From positions 1-60,969 of the forward strand of contig NZ_JAKMTB010000007.1 in NCBI RefSeq assembly GCF_025772985.1: a stretch of 60,969 nucleotides of DNA. Direction: 5' to 3'. The notes below the pieces were generated by a model. That model was not told the DNA's origin. It did no database searches and saw nothing but the letters and a program-made list of their open reading frames with translations. Shown piece after piece: positions 20,919 to 29,875 of the stretch. The translations under genes were made by a program, and so were the position numbers. This stretch comes from Campylobacter sp. CNRCH_2014_0184h. GTDB lineage: Bacteria > Campylobacterota > Campylobacteria > Campylobacterales > Campylobacteraceae. Each line of letters begins with the position of its first letter. The stretch's first letter is position 1.

Positions 20919-21410
20919 TTAGATTTTCCCTTTAAAAATAACAAAAGAAATCAAAGCCTCAACAGCAAAAAACCATAGATATTCAATACCAAATTTTAAA
21001 ATTTCATTATTATCTAAATATGCTAAAAACACATCAAAAAGATAGATAAAAATATAAGCACACAAAGTAAATATAACGAGTAAATAATGACCTAGTTTTA
21101 ACTTGCTTTTAAACCAATCGACAAAAAGATGATAAAAAACAAAAAAAGCTATCCATGAGCTAAAAAGATAAAATCCATGGATAATATCAACTAGCAAAAG
21201 ATAAAACAAAGAAAAATACCATCTAAAATCAAGCTTATTAAGAGTTCTTTCTTTTTCTTTTAAAAGCACTATCATATAACAAAAAAACACCCCAAATAAA
21301 GGAGGCATCCAATAATACACAGAGCTTAGCACTTGATAAAAAATCAAAGATAAATAAAAAAATAAATAAGAAAAATCAAATCTATTTTTTACTAAATTTC
21401 TACTCCTCAT
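20919..21410 (-). CDS. Small integral membrane protein, MreD-like candidate
   Basis: This 163-residue, very hydrophobic protein has about five membrane segments and few charges. A YLLLVDIIHGFYLF stretch recalls the central D-x-x-x-G helix of MreD, and 163 residues is the usual MreD size. It sits immediately before mrdA (PBP2), where mreD lies in many bacteria. Sequence similarity alone is too weak for a firm name. It overlaps engB by 11 nt and mrdA begins 1 nt after it. Confidence 0.75.
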   Translation of the reverse strand: MRSRNLVKNRFDFSYLFFYLSLIFYQVLSSVYYWMPPLFGVFFCYMIVLLKEKERTLNKLDFRWYFSLFYLLLVDIIHGFYLFSSWIAFFVFYHLFVDWFKSKLKLGHYLLVIFTLCAYIFIYLFDVFLAYLDNNEILKFGIEYLWFFAVEALISFVIFKGKI

Positions 21411-21999
21411 TCAAACCCAAGCTCTCTAAAATGATTTTTTGTTCTAATTTATCAATACCACTTTTTTTCAAATTTGACACTAAGATAGCATTTTTATTTG
21501 TATTTAAAATTTTTGCTTTTTGACTTTGATTGAGCTTGTCTGCTTTTGTAAACACTGTTATTTTTTTTTGATCAGCTCTAATAAAAGAATCCAAATATAA
21601 ATCCAAATTTGCATCAATATCTAAATTTTCATGTCTTGAATCTATTAGATGGATAAAAAGCTTGATAGAACTGCGCTCTTTTAAAAACTCATCTAAATTT
21701 TTATTCCAAATAGCCTTAGTTTTTTTGCTCACTTTAGCATAACCAAAACCAGGCAAATCAATAAATATTAGTTTAAATTTATCCTCATCTTTTTTGCAAT
21801 CAACTTCAAAAAAATTAATAAGTTGTGTTTTACCTGGAGTTGAAGAGCTTTTCGCTAAATTTTTATTTTTGCATAGTGTATTAATCAAAGAACTTTTACC
21901 CACATTAGAACGTCCTAAAAAGGCGATTTCAGTGTATATAGGTTGTGGTGCTTCGTCTATTTTGGAAGCAGAAATTAAAAATTTAGCATTTAATATCAT
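21400..21999 (-). CDS. engB: Ribosome-biogenesis GTPase EngB (YsxC/YihA)
   Basis: This 199-residue TRAFAC GTPase has G1 GRSNVGKSS (29-37), G3 DLPGFG and G4 TKAD. It acts in late assembly of the 50S subunit. It starts with an ATGA overlap on lptA and its 3' end overlaps the MreD-like gene by 11 nt, placing a ribosome GTPase inside an envelope operon. Confidence 0.95.
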   Translation of the reverse strand: MILNAKFLISASKIDEAPQPIYTEIAFLGRSNVGKSSLINTLCKNKNLAKSSSTPGKTQLINFFEVDCKKDEDKFKLIFIDLPGFGYAKVSKKTKAIWNKNLDEFLKERSSIKLFIHLIDSRHENLDIDANLDLYLDSFIRADQKKITVFTKADKLNQSQKAKILNTNKNAILVSNLKKSGIDKLEQKIILESLGLNEE

Positions 22000-22454
22000 T
22001 CTTTTACTTCAAATACAAATTTGGCAGGTTTTTTATCTTTACTCACTACTCTATAAGTCATATTTTTTCTATCTACTATGATTTTATCCCCTATGAGTTC
22101 TTTTTTTGTTTGCATTTCTGTAATTTTTGCATTGCCATTAATCTCATATGTATCCTTAGCCACATTATAAATAAACTCATCACCGCTTCCATGATAAGTT
22201 TTATCTTTCATCATGATTTTAAATTTAGCATCTTTAGTAGCTATATACTTGGTGGGTTGTTTGTTTTTCATATAAATAACTAATTTTTGCGAATTTAAAA
22301 CATCATTACCTTTTTTAACTTCTACATCACCGGTTAATACACTTGTTTCATTTTTTTCATCTAAGTAAAAATCCTTAGCGTAAACTTCTATTTTTTGTGC
22401 ACTAAATGCGAACAAATTTAACAAACACAAAAAAATTACTGCTCTAAAAACCAT
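21996..22454 (-). CDS. lptA: LPS-transport periplasmic bridge protein LptA
   Basis: This 152-residue OstA-domain protein has an N-terminal signal peptide (cleavage near FAFSA) and beta-jellyroll repeats (VLTGDVEVKKGNDVL, YEINGNAKITEMQTKKEL). LptA forms the periplasmic bridge that carries lipooligosaccharide to LptD. It follows kdsC-lptC with 19-nt overlap into lptC. The usual next gene, lptB, is not present here. Confidence 0.85.
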   Translation of the reverse strand: MVFRAVIFLCLLNLFAFSAQKIEVYAKDFYLDEKNETSVLTGDVEVKKGNDVLNSQKLVIYMKNKQPTKYIATKDAKFKIMMKDKTYHGSGDEFIYNVAKDTYEINGNAKITEMQTKKELIGDKIIVDRKNMTYRVVSKDKKPAKFVFEVKE

Positions 22455-22942
22455 GCTTTTATTCCTTGAATTTTTAATTCTTTTTGATTTACATCATATA
22501 AAAAATTATCCCCAAAAACTTCATTTAAACCTATATATGCTTTAAAATTATCATTAGAAAATAAAATTTTATTTTTCATATCATAAGTTGCTTTTTGGGT
22601 AAAAATAGAAGTTTGGTTATAATCAAAATAACTTACATTGCCTTCTAAAATGGATTTTTCTTCATTTCTTACTAATAAATCTGAACTTAAATTATAATCA
22701 AGCGCTTGAACTTTAAAATCATCAAAAATATCTTTGTCTTGATATTTTACCCAACGACTTGCCTGATATGTAGCCTTAATTACACTAGCATTTAACTCAT
22801 AATCAAGCACATCAAAAGCTTGCATATTTGCCACATCTACCTTTTGTGGTTTTATGGCAAATAAATATGGATCTTGGGTACTTAAAATCACCATAACAAA
22901 GGCAAATAAGCTCATTAATATAGCAAAAATTTTTATCGCCAA
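22436..22942 (-). CDS. lptC: LPS-transport protein LptC
   Basis: This 168-residue bitopic protein has an N-terminal membrane helix (IFAILMSLFAFVMVIL) and an LptC-type beta-jellyroll (KATYQASRWVKYQD; LEGNVSYFDYNQT; TQKATYDMKNKILFSN). It links the LptBFG transporter to LptA. It overlaps kdsC by 10 nt and lptA by 19 nt, matching the kdsC-lptC-lptA order of E. coli. Confidence 0.82.
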   Translation of the reverse strand: MAIKIFAILMSLFAFVMVILSTQDPYLFAIKPQKVDVANMQAFDVLDYELNASVIKATYQASRWVKYQDKDIFDDFKVQALDYNLSSDLLVRNEEKSILEGNVSYFDYNQTSIFTQKATYDMKNKILFSNDNFKAYIGLNEVFGDNFLYDVNQKELKIQGIKAWFLEQ

Positions 22943-23421
22943 AGTTTATCCCATTGAGCTTGCATATTATTATGTTCGATTAAAATTTCAATCATCTCGC
23001 TCACTGCTCCATTGCCACCTTTTCTATTTAAAACTTTATCAGTTTTCAAAGCCTTGTGTGCATCTTTTGGCTTGAAGCTATATCCAACTGCTTCAAGCAA
23101 ACTCATATCATTATAATAATCCCCAATAGCAGCACATTGAGAAAAATCTAAATTTAATTTTTCTAAAATTTCTTTAGCGCAAGCTAGTTTATCACTAATA
23201 CCTTGATAGACTAAATCAATTTTTAAATCCCTAGCTCTAAAATACACACACTCGCTAGTCCTACCCGTAATGATAGCAACTTTTTTACCAAGCTTTTGCC
23301 AAGCTTCAATCGCCGCACCATCTTTTACATTAAATTCTTTAATCTCACCATAGTTTTGTGTATAGATGATTTTACCATCTGTTAGACAACCATCTACATC
23401 TAAAAAAATAAGTTCTATCAT
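22933..23421 (-). CDS. kdsC: KDO-8-phosphate phosphatase KdsC
   Basis: This 162-residue cap-less HAD hydrolase has motif I DVDGCLTDG (catalytic Asp8, Asp10), motif II ITGRTS and motif IV GDYYNDMSLLE. It removes phosphate from KDO-8-P during inner-core lipooligosaccharide synthesis. Clustering with lptC and lptA supports KdsC over a generic HAD enzyme. Confidence 0.9.
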   Translation of the reverse strand: MIELIFLDVDGCLTDGKIIYTQNYGEIKEFNVKDGAAIEAWQKLGKKVAIITGRTSECVYFRARDLKIDLVYQGISDKLACAKEILEKLNLDFSQCAAIGDYYNDMSLLEAVGYSFKPKDAHKALKTDKVLNRKGGNGAVSEMIEILIEHNNMQAQWDKLWR

Positions 23422-23425
23422 AATC

Positions 23426-24265
23426 TTACTCTCTTACTATAAACGCGCCTGGGAAAGATCCACTATCAACAAAATCTCTTGCTTCTTGCTCACTTCTAAA
23501 ACCTTTTAAAAATACTCTATGTAAGCCATCTTTAGCACTTGTTTGTATAGTTGAAGTATAAGAATTATAATTTTTGTATCTACCTGCTATTAGCTCTGCG
23601 CCATTTTTATTTCTAAATGCTCCAATTTGCACCATAAAAGATCCACCTTGGAAAATATGACCACTATCAGCAATCTCTCCACTGCTGCCTAAATTAGAAT
23701 TAGTATGAACTGAACCCGAACTTGCACTTGTTCCAAAGCCAATCACTTCAAGTCTTACAGGAGCTGTTCCAGATTGAATCATATCTATATCTCTTGCAGC
23801 CATATTAGATAAATCTATAATCCTACCTGCTACAAAAGGTCCTCTATCGTTAATCCTAACAGTAGTTTGACGGTGATTTTTTAAATTAGTTACTTTTACT
23901 ATGGTATTCATAGGCAAAGTTTTATGAGCTGCAGTATATGCGTGTTGATCATAAGTTTCACCATTGGAAGTTTTTTTACCATGGAAGCCCGGTCCATACC
24001 AACTAGCTATACCTTCAGCTATCTCACCCACCTCTACTACAGTTGGATAATAAGTTTTACCATTAATAGTGTAAGGCTTCATGGTACCTTTTAAACTAGT
24101 GTTATTGTGCTTTACACTTTTAAAATCCCTCTCTGGATAATACACAGTAGGTGTGCTAATAGGCACCATACTACAAGCACTAAACAAAACTCCTACACAA
24201 CTAACGACTAACGACTTTTGTATGAGAGTTTTTTGATATTTTTTGAGTTGTTTTGATTTTTGCAT
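23426..24265 (-). CDS. rlpA: RlpA-family septal-ring lipoprotein with SPOR domain
   Basis: This 279-residue protein has a lipobox (LFSAC, Cys31), a double-psi beta-barrel RlpA domain (about 85-170: ASWYGPGFHGKKTSNGE, RINDRGPF, IDLSNMAARDI) and a C-terminal SPOR domain (about 205-278) that binds denuded septal glycan. RlpA proteins are outer-membrane lytic transglycosylases or septal factors. Its ATG has a strong AAGGAG at 7 nt and lies 65 nt inside the mltD coding sequence. Confidence 0.88.
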   Translation of the reverse strand: MQKSKQLKKYQKTLIQKSLVVSCVGVLFSACSMVPISTPTVYYPERDFKSVKHNNTSLKGTMKPYTINGKTYYPTVVEVGEIAEGIASWYGPGFHGKKTSNGETYDQHAYTAAHKTLPMNTIVKVTNLKNHRQTTVRINDRGPFVAGRIIDLSNMAARDIDMIQSGTAPVRLEVIGFGTSASSGSVHTNSNLGSSGEIADSGHIFQGGSFMVQIGAFRNKNGAELIAGRYKNYNSYTSTIQTSAKDGLHRVFLKGFRSEQEARDFVDSGSFPGAFIVRE

Positions 24266-25355
24266 TATTATTCTCCTTAATTTTTAACACAAGTTTTTGA
24301 TTGATATTGATTAAATTTCCTTTTATTTTATTGTATTCTTTAATACTTTCAACGCTTATTTTATGTTTTCTTGCAATAGTATAAAGACTATCACCTTCTT
24401 TTACTATATAAATTTTTGTATGCGGAATGGTTGTATCCACCTTAGCTAATTTTACATTCTCCAACGCCTTTTCTACCGCCACACTTTTGCTTAAAGGAAT
24501 GTACATGTAATAATCTTTTTTATCAGGTGGAGTAAAGTCATAATTAAAATGTGGATTATAACGCTTAAATTCTTTATAAGACATTTTAGCTACTTTGGCA
24601 AGCTCTCTTAAAGAAACACTTGGTGGAACTGAGATTTTTTTAACTTCACTTGATAGGGCATAATTAAGCAAAGCACTATCTTGAGAAATTAAAAAATCAT
24701 TATTATTAGCCAAAAATGCCATAGTAAGAATTTTTCTAATAAAAATTCTAGTTTCTAATGGCAAGTATTTTTTATCAGGATCAAGCAAAACCCTTAAATC
24801 ATCACTTTTTGCTTTTTTTATAGCTTGACGTAATTTACCATCACCGCAATTATAAGCTAAAATAGCCAAATACCATTTTCCAAACTGCTCTTTTAGTTGT
24901 TTTAAATAAGTAATAGCTGCATAAGTTGATTTTACTAAATCTTTTCTCTCATCTACATAAGGATCTATCCTTAAACCCAAAGTTTGTGCTGTTGGTTTCA
25001 TAAATTGCCAAACACCTACTGCTTTAGTTCTTGAGATAGAATGAATTTTTAAACCAGATTCTACAATTGCTAAGTATAAAAATTCTTGAGGGATATTTTC
25101 TTTTTCTAAGATTTTACGGATAATTGGAGTGATTTTGTAAAATTCCCTCATCGTATCTACTAAAGTTTTAGAATGCATATCCATGGAAGATTCTTTAAAT
25201 TCTAAAAAAATCATATCACTAAGATAGCTTGCTTCTATATCTAAATTTCTTAAAATTTGTGCTTGTTGAGTATAGTGCTCTGGAGTAAATTGCAAGGCTT
25301 TAGCATTTAAACATAATAACACTAAAATAAAAAATAAAAAGCTTTTTTTCATCAT
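24201..25355 (-). CDS. mltD: Membrane-bound lytic transglycosylase MltD-like with LysM
   Basis: This 384-residue secreted protein has a signal peptide (about 1-20), an SLT domain with catalytic Glu99 (AIVESGLKIHS, then AVGVWQFMKPTAQ), and one C-terminal LysM domain (about 313-358: YIVKEGDSLYTIARKHK) that binds glycan. It cleaves peptidoglycan glycan strands. No lipobox cysteine is present, unlike E. coli MltD. It starts with an ATGA overlap on tatD and overlaps rlpA by 65 nt. Confidence 0.88.
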   Translation of the reverse strand: MMKKSFLFFILVLLCLNAKALQFTPEHYTQQAQILRNLDIEASYLSDMIFLEFKESSMDMHSKTLVDTMREFYKITPIIRKILEKENIPQEFLYLAIVESGLKIHSISRTKAVGVWQFMKPTAQTLGLRIDPYVDERKDLVKSTYAAITYLKQLKEQFGKWYLAILAYNCGDGKLRQAIKKAKSDDLRVLLDPDKKYLPLETRIFIRKILTMAFLANNNDFLISQDSALLNYALSSEVKKISVPPSVSLRELAKVAKMSYKEFKRYNPHFNYDFTPPDKKDYYMYIPLSKSVAVEKALENVKLAKVDTTIPHTKIYIVKEGDSLYTIARKHKISVESIKEYNKIKGNLININQKLVLKIKENNNAKIKTTQKISKNSHTKVVSR

Positions 25356-26149
25356 AAACCTTGGAAAAACAAACGATTAGCATTAGAATTAGTAAGTTTT
25401 ATTATTTCATTTTTAGATAAATTTAAAAGCTCAGCCATTTTTTGAGCTACAAAATGGGTCAAAATAGGATCATTTACCTTGCCACGATATGGCTCTGGAG
25501 TTAAATAAGGTCCATCTGTTTCTAAAACAAGCTTATCTTTTGGAATTTTAGGTAAAACTTCTACTAATTTTTTTGCATTTTTAAAAGTTAAAACCCCACC
25601 TATACCAAAATAAAAACCATCATCTGCTAGCTGAAGTAAAAGCTCACTAGCATTAAAACAATGCAAAACACCACCTTGTAAATCTTTTGCATATGTTTTT
25701 AAAATATTAAAACTATCTTCATTAGCTTCACGCACATGAACAATCAAAGGCTTTTTATATTCAATAGCTAGCTGAATTTGAGCTATAAAAACTTCTTTTT
25801 GCTTTGCTTTTATTTCATCCTCATCAGCCCTTAAACGATAATAATCAAGTCCGCACTCACCCACTGCAACGCATTTTTTATCATTTATAAATTCTTTTAA
25901 AACATCCAAATCAAAATCATCTATATCATAAGGATGCACTCCACAAGAAAAATACACATTTTCATAATCATGTGCAATTTCTCTTGCTCTTGGCAAATCT
26001 TTTATATCTGCTCCAGGTATGATGATTTTATCTACTCCACTAGCAAAGGCATGATTTAACATCTCATCCAAACATCCAAAATAAGCTTGATTATCTAGAT
26101 GACAATGTGTATCTATGATTTTTTCGCTAAAATCACAATCTAAAAACAT
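25352..26149 (-). CDS. tatD: TatD-family metal-dependent DNase/hydrolase
   Basis: This 265-residue TIM-barrel hydrolase has the metal-binding HxH in IDTHCHLD (His15, His17), GECGLDYYR, the HVREAN and HCFNAS segments, and ETDGPYLTPEP. TatD/YcfH proteins are Mg-dependent nucleases, and the native role is uncertain. It overlaps cbrR by 10 nt and mltD by 4 nt. Confidence 0.9.
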   Translation of the reverse strand: MFLDCDFSEKIIDTHCHLDNQAYFGCLDEMLNHAFASGVDKIIIPGADIKDLPRAREIAHDYENVYFSCGVHPYDIDDFDLDVLKEFINDKKCVAVGECGLDYYRLRADEDEIKAKQKEVFIAQIQLAIEYKKPLIVHVREANEDSFNILKTYAKDLQGGVLHCFNASELLLQLADDGFYFGIGGVLTFKNAKKLVEVLPKIPKDKLVLETDGPYLTPEPYRGKVNDPILTHFVAQKMAELLNLSKNEIIKLTNSNANRLFFQGL

Positions 26150-27384
26150 ACCTCTACCCTATTTTTACCATTAGCCTTAGCTAAATCTAGTGCCTTTTGA
26201 GCATTATTAAGCAAATCTTGTATTTGGCTTGTTTTACCTCCAAAAGCAACTCCTACAGAAACACTGTAATCAACCTCATCTAAAGCTATTAAAACACTTT
26301 CTTTAGCAATATTTACTCTTATATTTGAAAAAGCTTTCAATGCTTCTTTATTATCTGTATTTTTTAAAAGTACGTAAAATTTACCATCTTCAATTCTAGT
26401 TGCTAAATCCATACCGCGAATTTGATCTTTAATTTTTTTAGCTGTGTGTTTAATCACTCCATCGCCACAATCATAACTTAGTTCATAGTTAATTGTTGCA
26501 AGATTGTCTATATCAATTAATGCTAAAGCTAATTCTTCATTTTCTTGCATATCTTCTAAATAATCTAAAAATCTTTTTTCAAAATTTGCATAATCATCAA
26601 GTCCTGTTAGCAAATCTTTACCCAAACTATACTCATCAAGTAAAACACATTTTTGCATATAATCTAAGCAATTATTCACTCTACAATTAAGTGATTCTTT
26701 TTGGAAAGGTCTAATCACATAGTCATTTACGCCCTTTCTAAAAGCTCTTGCCTCTAGCGCATCATCTTTATCTCCAACCATAATCACGCCAAGCTCTATC
26801 TTAGAATATTTTGAGCGAATTTCTACAAGCAAATCTTCTCCATTAATTACAGGCATAGTTGCATCACAAATTACTAATTTTGTATCAGGATTATCACTAA
26901 GATAACTTAGCGCTTCTTCTCCATGTGCTGCTGCTAAAACATTAAAAAGTTGATTATTAAGATTTTTTTTCATTTCTGCGCGTAAAGTTACATTAGCGAT
27001 TGCTAAAATTATCTTAGTTTTATTGTTTTTTTGAAGCATTCTAATGGAACTTAGCATTTCATCAATACAGCTTTCGCTTTCTTTTTGAATATAACCTATA
27101 ATATCTTTTTCCATAAATTTCTTACGCGTTTGCCCATCACTACTTCCTGTAAGTACTATAGCAGGAATATTTTTTTCTAAAACCACATCCACCACTTCTC
27201 CATTGGGAGCATCTGGCAAACAAAGATCTACAAAAGCCATAAAATAATCATTTTTCACTAATTCTTTAGCACTATTCATATCAAAAGCAACATCTACTTT
27301 TAAACCCAAAGTGTTTTCTACTTTTTTTGCTAAAAGCTTTGTAAGCATTTTGTTATCATCAATAATTAAAATTTTTTCTTCCAT
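26140..27384 (-). CDS. cbrR: Response regulator CbrR: two receiver domains plus degenerate GGDEF
   Basis: This 414-residue protein matches C. jejuni CbrR, a regulator of bile (deoxycholate) resistance. Receiver 1 (about 1-115) is intact, with an Asp pair (9-10), phospho-Asp53 and Lys101. Receiver 2 (about 123-240) keeps the phospho-Asp but lacks the acidic pair and has Arg for the conserved Lys. The C-terminal GGDEF-like domain reads RIEDGKF at the signature, so cyclase activity is unlikely. ATG 27384 is preferred over TTG 27390. It leads the cbrR-tatD-mltD-rlpA-kdsC run. Confidence 0.85.
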   Translation of the reverse strand: MEEKILIIDDNKMLTKLLAKKVENTLGLKVDVAFDMNSAKELVKNDYFMAFVDLCLPDAPNGEVVDVVLEKNIPAIVLTGSSDGQTRKKFMEKDIIGYIQKESESCIDEMLSSIRMLQKNNKTKIILAIANVTLRAEMKKNLNNQLFNVLAAAHGEEALSYLSDNPDTKLVICDATMPVINGEDLLVEIRSKYSKIELGVIMVGDKDDALEARAFRKGVNDYVIRPFQKESLNCRVNNCLDYMQKCVLLDEYSLGKDLLTGLDDYANFEKRFLDYLEDMQENEELALALIDIDNLATINYELSYDCGDGVIKHTAKKIKDQIRGMDLATRIEDGKFYVLLKNTDNKEALKAFSNIRVNIAKESVLIALDEVDYSVSVGVAFGGKTSQIQDLLNNAQKALDLAKANGKNRVEVCF

Positions 27385-27445
27385 AGTCAACTCTCTTTAT
27401 AATTTAAAAGTATAATTATAACATATAGAAATTTACTTTTTGTTT

Positions 27446-28960
27446 TTAAAGTAAAGTTCTAGTAAATTCTAAAGCCTCTTGTGTGATATTTTCCCCGCTT
27501 ACCATTCTAGCAAGTTCTCTTACTCTTTCTTCTTTTTCTATTTTTCTTACCCTACTTTCATTTCCTATTTTTTCTACTAAAAAATGATTGCTTGCTTTTG
27601 ATGAAAGCTGTGGTAAATGTGAAATTGCAAAAATTTGATAAAACTTAGCAAGCTCTTTTAATACTTCAGCTATACTCATAGCTTCTTTGCCACTTAAATT
27701 TGCATCAATTTCATCTAAAAATATTATCCCACTAGCTTTATTAGTAACATTGCATTCTGTTGCAATAAAAGAAAGTCTTAGACGGTTTATCTCGCCTGAA
27801 CTTAAATTTTTTAAACTAGCCTCATTGATATTTAAACTCACTTCATCTTTACCTAAAATACTTAAAGCACAATCTTTAAGTTCTAATTTAACTTCTTTCA
27901 TATAAAGTTTTTCAAGATAAAAATTCAGTAATTTTTCAAGCTCTTTTAATCTTTTTTTACGCAAAGTACTTAATTTTTGACTTTTTTCATCTAAAAGTAT
28001 TTTAGTACTTTGTACTTTTTCTTCTAATTCCTTTTTTTCAAAACTTAAATTTTCATAATGAGCTAATTCTGCCTTTTTCTTCTCTAAAGCTTCTAAAGCT
28101 TCTTCTATGCTTCCATATTTTGAAATCAAAGAAGAAAGTTTTTCTATCCTATCAAGTACTTCTTCTATATCAAAATCAAAATCATCAAAACTTTGATTTT
28201 CCCACACTGCCCTTAGTTCATTTAAACACTCTGAAAAAAATGAACTATCAACATCACTAATTTGCAAAGCTTCAATCACTGCTGATTCTAATTCAAAAAT
28301 TCTGCTTGCCCTATTCCAAGCAGCGTCAATTTTATCTTTTTTCGAAAGTCTTTTTTTAAAACTCATCAACTCATCAAATTCACCTATTTTTGGGTTAATA
28401 CTTTGAATTTTTTGTATTTCAAAGCTCGTAAATTCTTTTAATTCTTCTACTTTTTTTTCTTCTTCTTGAATTTTTTCTAATTTAGTTTTATTTTCCATAT
28501 ATTCTTTATAAATATTTTTATATTCATTTAAAAAATCTTGAAATTTCTTATCCTCTTTTGATTGCATAAAATCAAGTAAGTTTAAAAATCTTTCATTTGA
28601 GAACTCATTATTTTCCTTAGCTGAAAGATATTTTACAAATTTCTTAGAAAGCAAGGCTAAATTCTTTTTTGAAATAAGTTGATTATTGATAAAATAACGC
28701 GAGCTTTTATCTTTTAAAAGTTTAAATACATTTAATTCTTCATTTTCGATACCAAACTCATCTAATTCAAGTTTATCATTTAATAAAATTTCTACCATTT
28801 TAGCTTCACTCTCACTTAGAGCAAATGCTGCCAAAATAGCCTTAAAAAGCACAGACTTTCCAGCACCACTTAAACCAGTAAAGACAGTAAGTCCCGCTTC
28901 TAATTCTAATTTTGCCTGTTTAAAACCTAAATTTTCTTTGATTAAAATACTCTCTATCAT
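27446..28960 (-). CDS. recN: DNA repair protein RecN
   Basis: This 504-residue SMC-like ATPase has Walker A GLSGAGKS (about 30-37), central coiled coils, signature [13 protein letters not shown] and Walker [17 protein letters not shown]. RecN acts early in double-strand-break repair. It is shorter than E. coli RecN (553), mainly in the coiled coil. The ATG at 28960 shares a base with the nadK TGA; an in-frame GTG lies one codon upstream. Confidence 0.92.
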   Translation of the reverse strand: MIESILIKENLGFKQAKLELEAGLTVFTGLSGAGKSVLFKAILAAFALSESEAKMVEILLNDKLELDEFGIENEELNVFKLLKDKSSRYFINNQLISKKNLALLSKKFVKYLSAKENNEFSNERFLNLLDFMQSKEDKKFQDFLNEYKNIYKEYMENKTKLEKIQEEEKKVEELKEFTSFEIQKIQSINPKIGEFDELMSFKKRLSKKDKIDAAWNRASRIFELESAVIEALQISDVDSSFFSECLNELRAVWENQSFDDFDFDIEEVLDRIEKLSSLISKYGSIEEALEALEKKKAELAHYENLSFEKKELEEKVQSTKILLDEKSQKLSTLRKKRLKELEKLLNFYLEKLYMKEVKLELKDCALSILGKDEVSLNINEASLKNLSSGEINRLRLSFIATECNVTNKASGIIFLDEIDANLSGKEAMSIAEVLKELAKFYQIFAISHLPQLSSKASNHFLVEKIGNESRVRKIEKEERVRELARMVSGENITQEALEFTRTLL

Positions 28961-29790
28961 CACTTACCCCAATTTAACTTTTCTTTTAAAACTTGGAAAT
29001 AATCTCTATCTTTTTTATGTATAAAACTAAGTTCTTTTTTGCTAAGTCCTATAAGAATTTTATCATATTCTTTAGGATCAATCACTTCTTGTCCATCTAA
29101 ATACAACAAACAATGCTCAACTTTCAATTCAAGCTCAAAGCCATAAGGTAAAACTATGGGCCTTTGAGTTAAAGAATGAGAGCAAACTGGAGTTAGAACA
29201 AAAATTTCACTCCAAGGATGCACTATAGGCCCACCTGCACTAATATTATAAGCAGTCGAGCCACTTGAGCTAGCTATAATCAAACCATCTCCATAATAAG
29301 CATTAAAAAGTTTATTTTCAAAAAAAACTTCTACATTTGCCATTAAAGCATTATCACGAGAAAAAACCGCATCATTAAAAGCAAATTTTTTAATGATTTT
29401 ATTTTTTTTATACAAGGTAATTTGAAGCATTTTGGCTTTTTCTATTTTAAAATCACTTTTAAAAAAATCTTTAAAAAAACTTTCTACCTCATTAAAAGAA
29501 AGAGCTGTTAAAAAACCTAAATTTCCTGCATTTATACCCAAAATAGGCTTTTTAGCTTGATAAACTTGTCTACATAAAGACAAAAGTGTACCATCTCCAC
29601 CCAGAGAAATCAAAAAATCTAATTCTTGTAAATCTTTTAGATTAATTTTTTCTTGCTCTAGCAACACAAGCTCTATATTTTTTTGCAAAAAAATTGCTCT
29701 TAAAAAATCAATTTGCTCATTTAAATTTGTATTTAACCTACAAAATAAGCCTATTTTTTGAATTTTTTCTATATTTATATTTTTTTTCAT
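28960..29790 (-). CDS. nadK: NAD kinase NadK
   Basis: This 276-residue kinase has the GGDGT motif (64-68), the AFNDAVF segment and the glycine-rich [19 protein letters not shown]. It phosphorylates NAD to NADP. No ribosome-binding site is visible, because TATAAT and a T-run directly precede the ATG. It overlaps recN at the stop codon. Confidence 0.93.
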   Translation of the reverse strand: MKKNINIEKIQKIGLFCRLNTNLNEQIDFLRAIFLQKNIELVLLEQEKINLKDLQELDFLISLGGDGTLLSLCRQVYQAKKPILGINAGNLGFLTALSFNEVESFFKDFFKSDFKIEKAKMLQITLYKKNKIIKKFAFNDAVFSRDNALMANVEVFFENKLFNAYYGDGLIIASSSGSTAYNISAGGPIVHPWSEIFVLTPVCSHSLTQRPIVLPYGFELELKVEHCLLYLDGQEVIDPKEYDKILIGLSKKELSFIHKKDRDYFQVLKEKLNWGK

Positions 29791-29797
29791 AAAAAAA

Positions 29798-29803
29798 TTA
29801 TAA
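29798..29803 (-). promoter_or_regulatory. Candidate -10 of nadK implying a leaderless transcript
   Basis: On the minus strand TATAAT is followed by seven T residues and then the nadK ATG, so transcription would be predicted to start at or within 2 nt of the start codon. Confidence 0.45.
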
Positions 29804-29834
29804 CAAAACTTAGCTAAGCAAAAGAATAAAATAC

Positions 29835-29840
29835 TATAAT
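29835..29840 (+). promoter_or_regulatory. Candidate -10 of aspS-adk-ppa
   Basis: A perfect TATAAT lies 35 nt upstream of the aspS TTG start, with an AAGGA ribosome-binding site near 29865. Confidence 0.5.
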
Positions 29841-29875
29841 AACAAAATTGAACAAAATTAAGCTAAGGAAAAATT

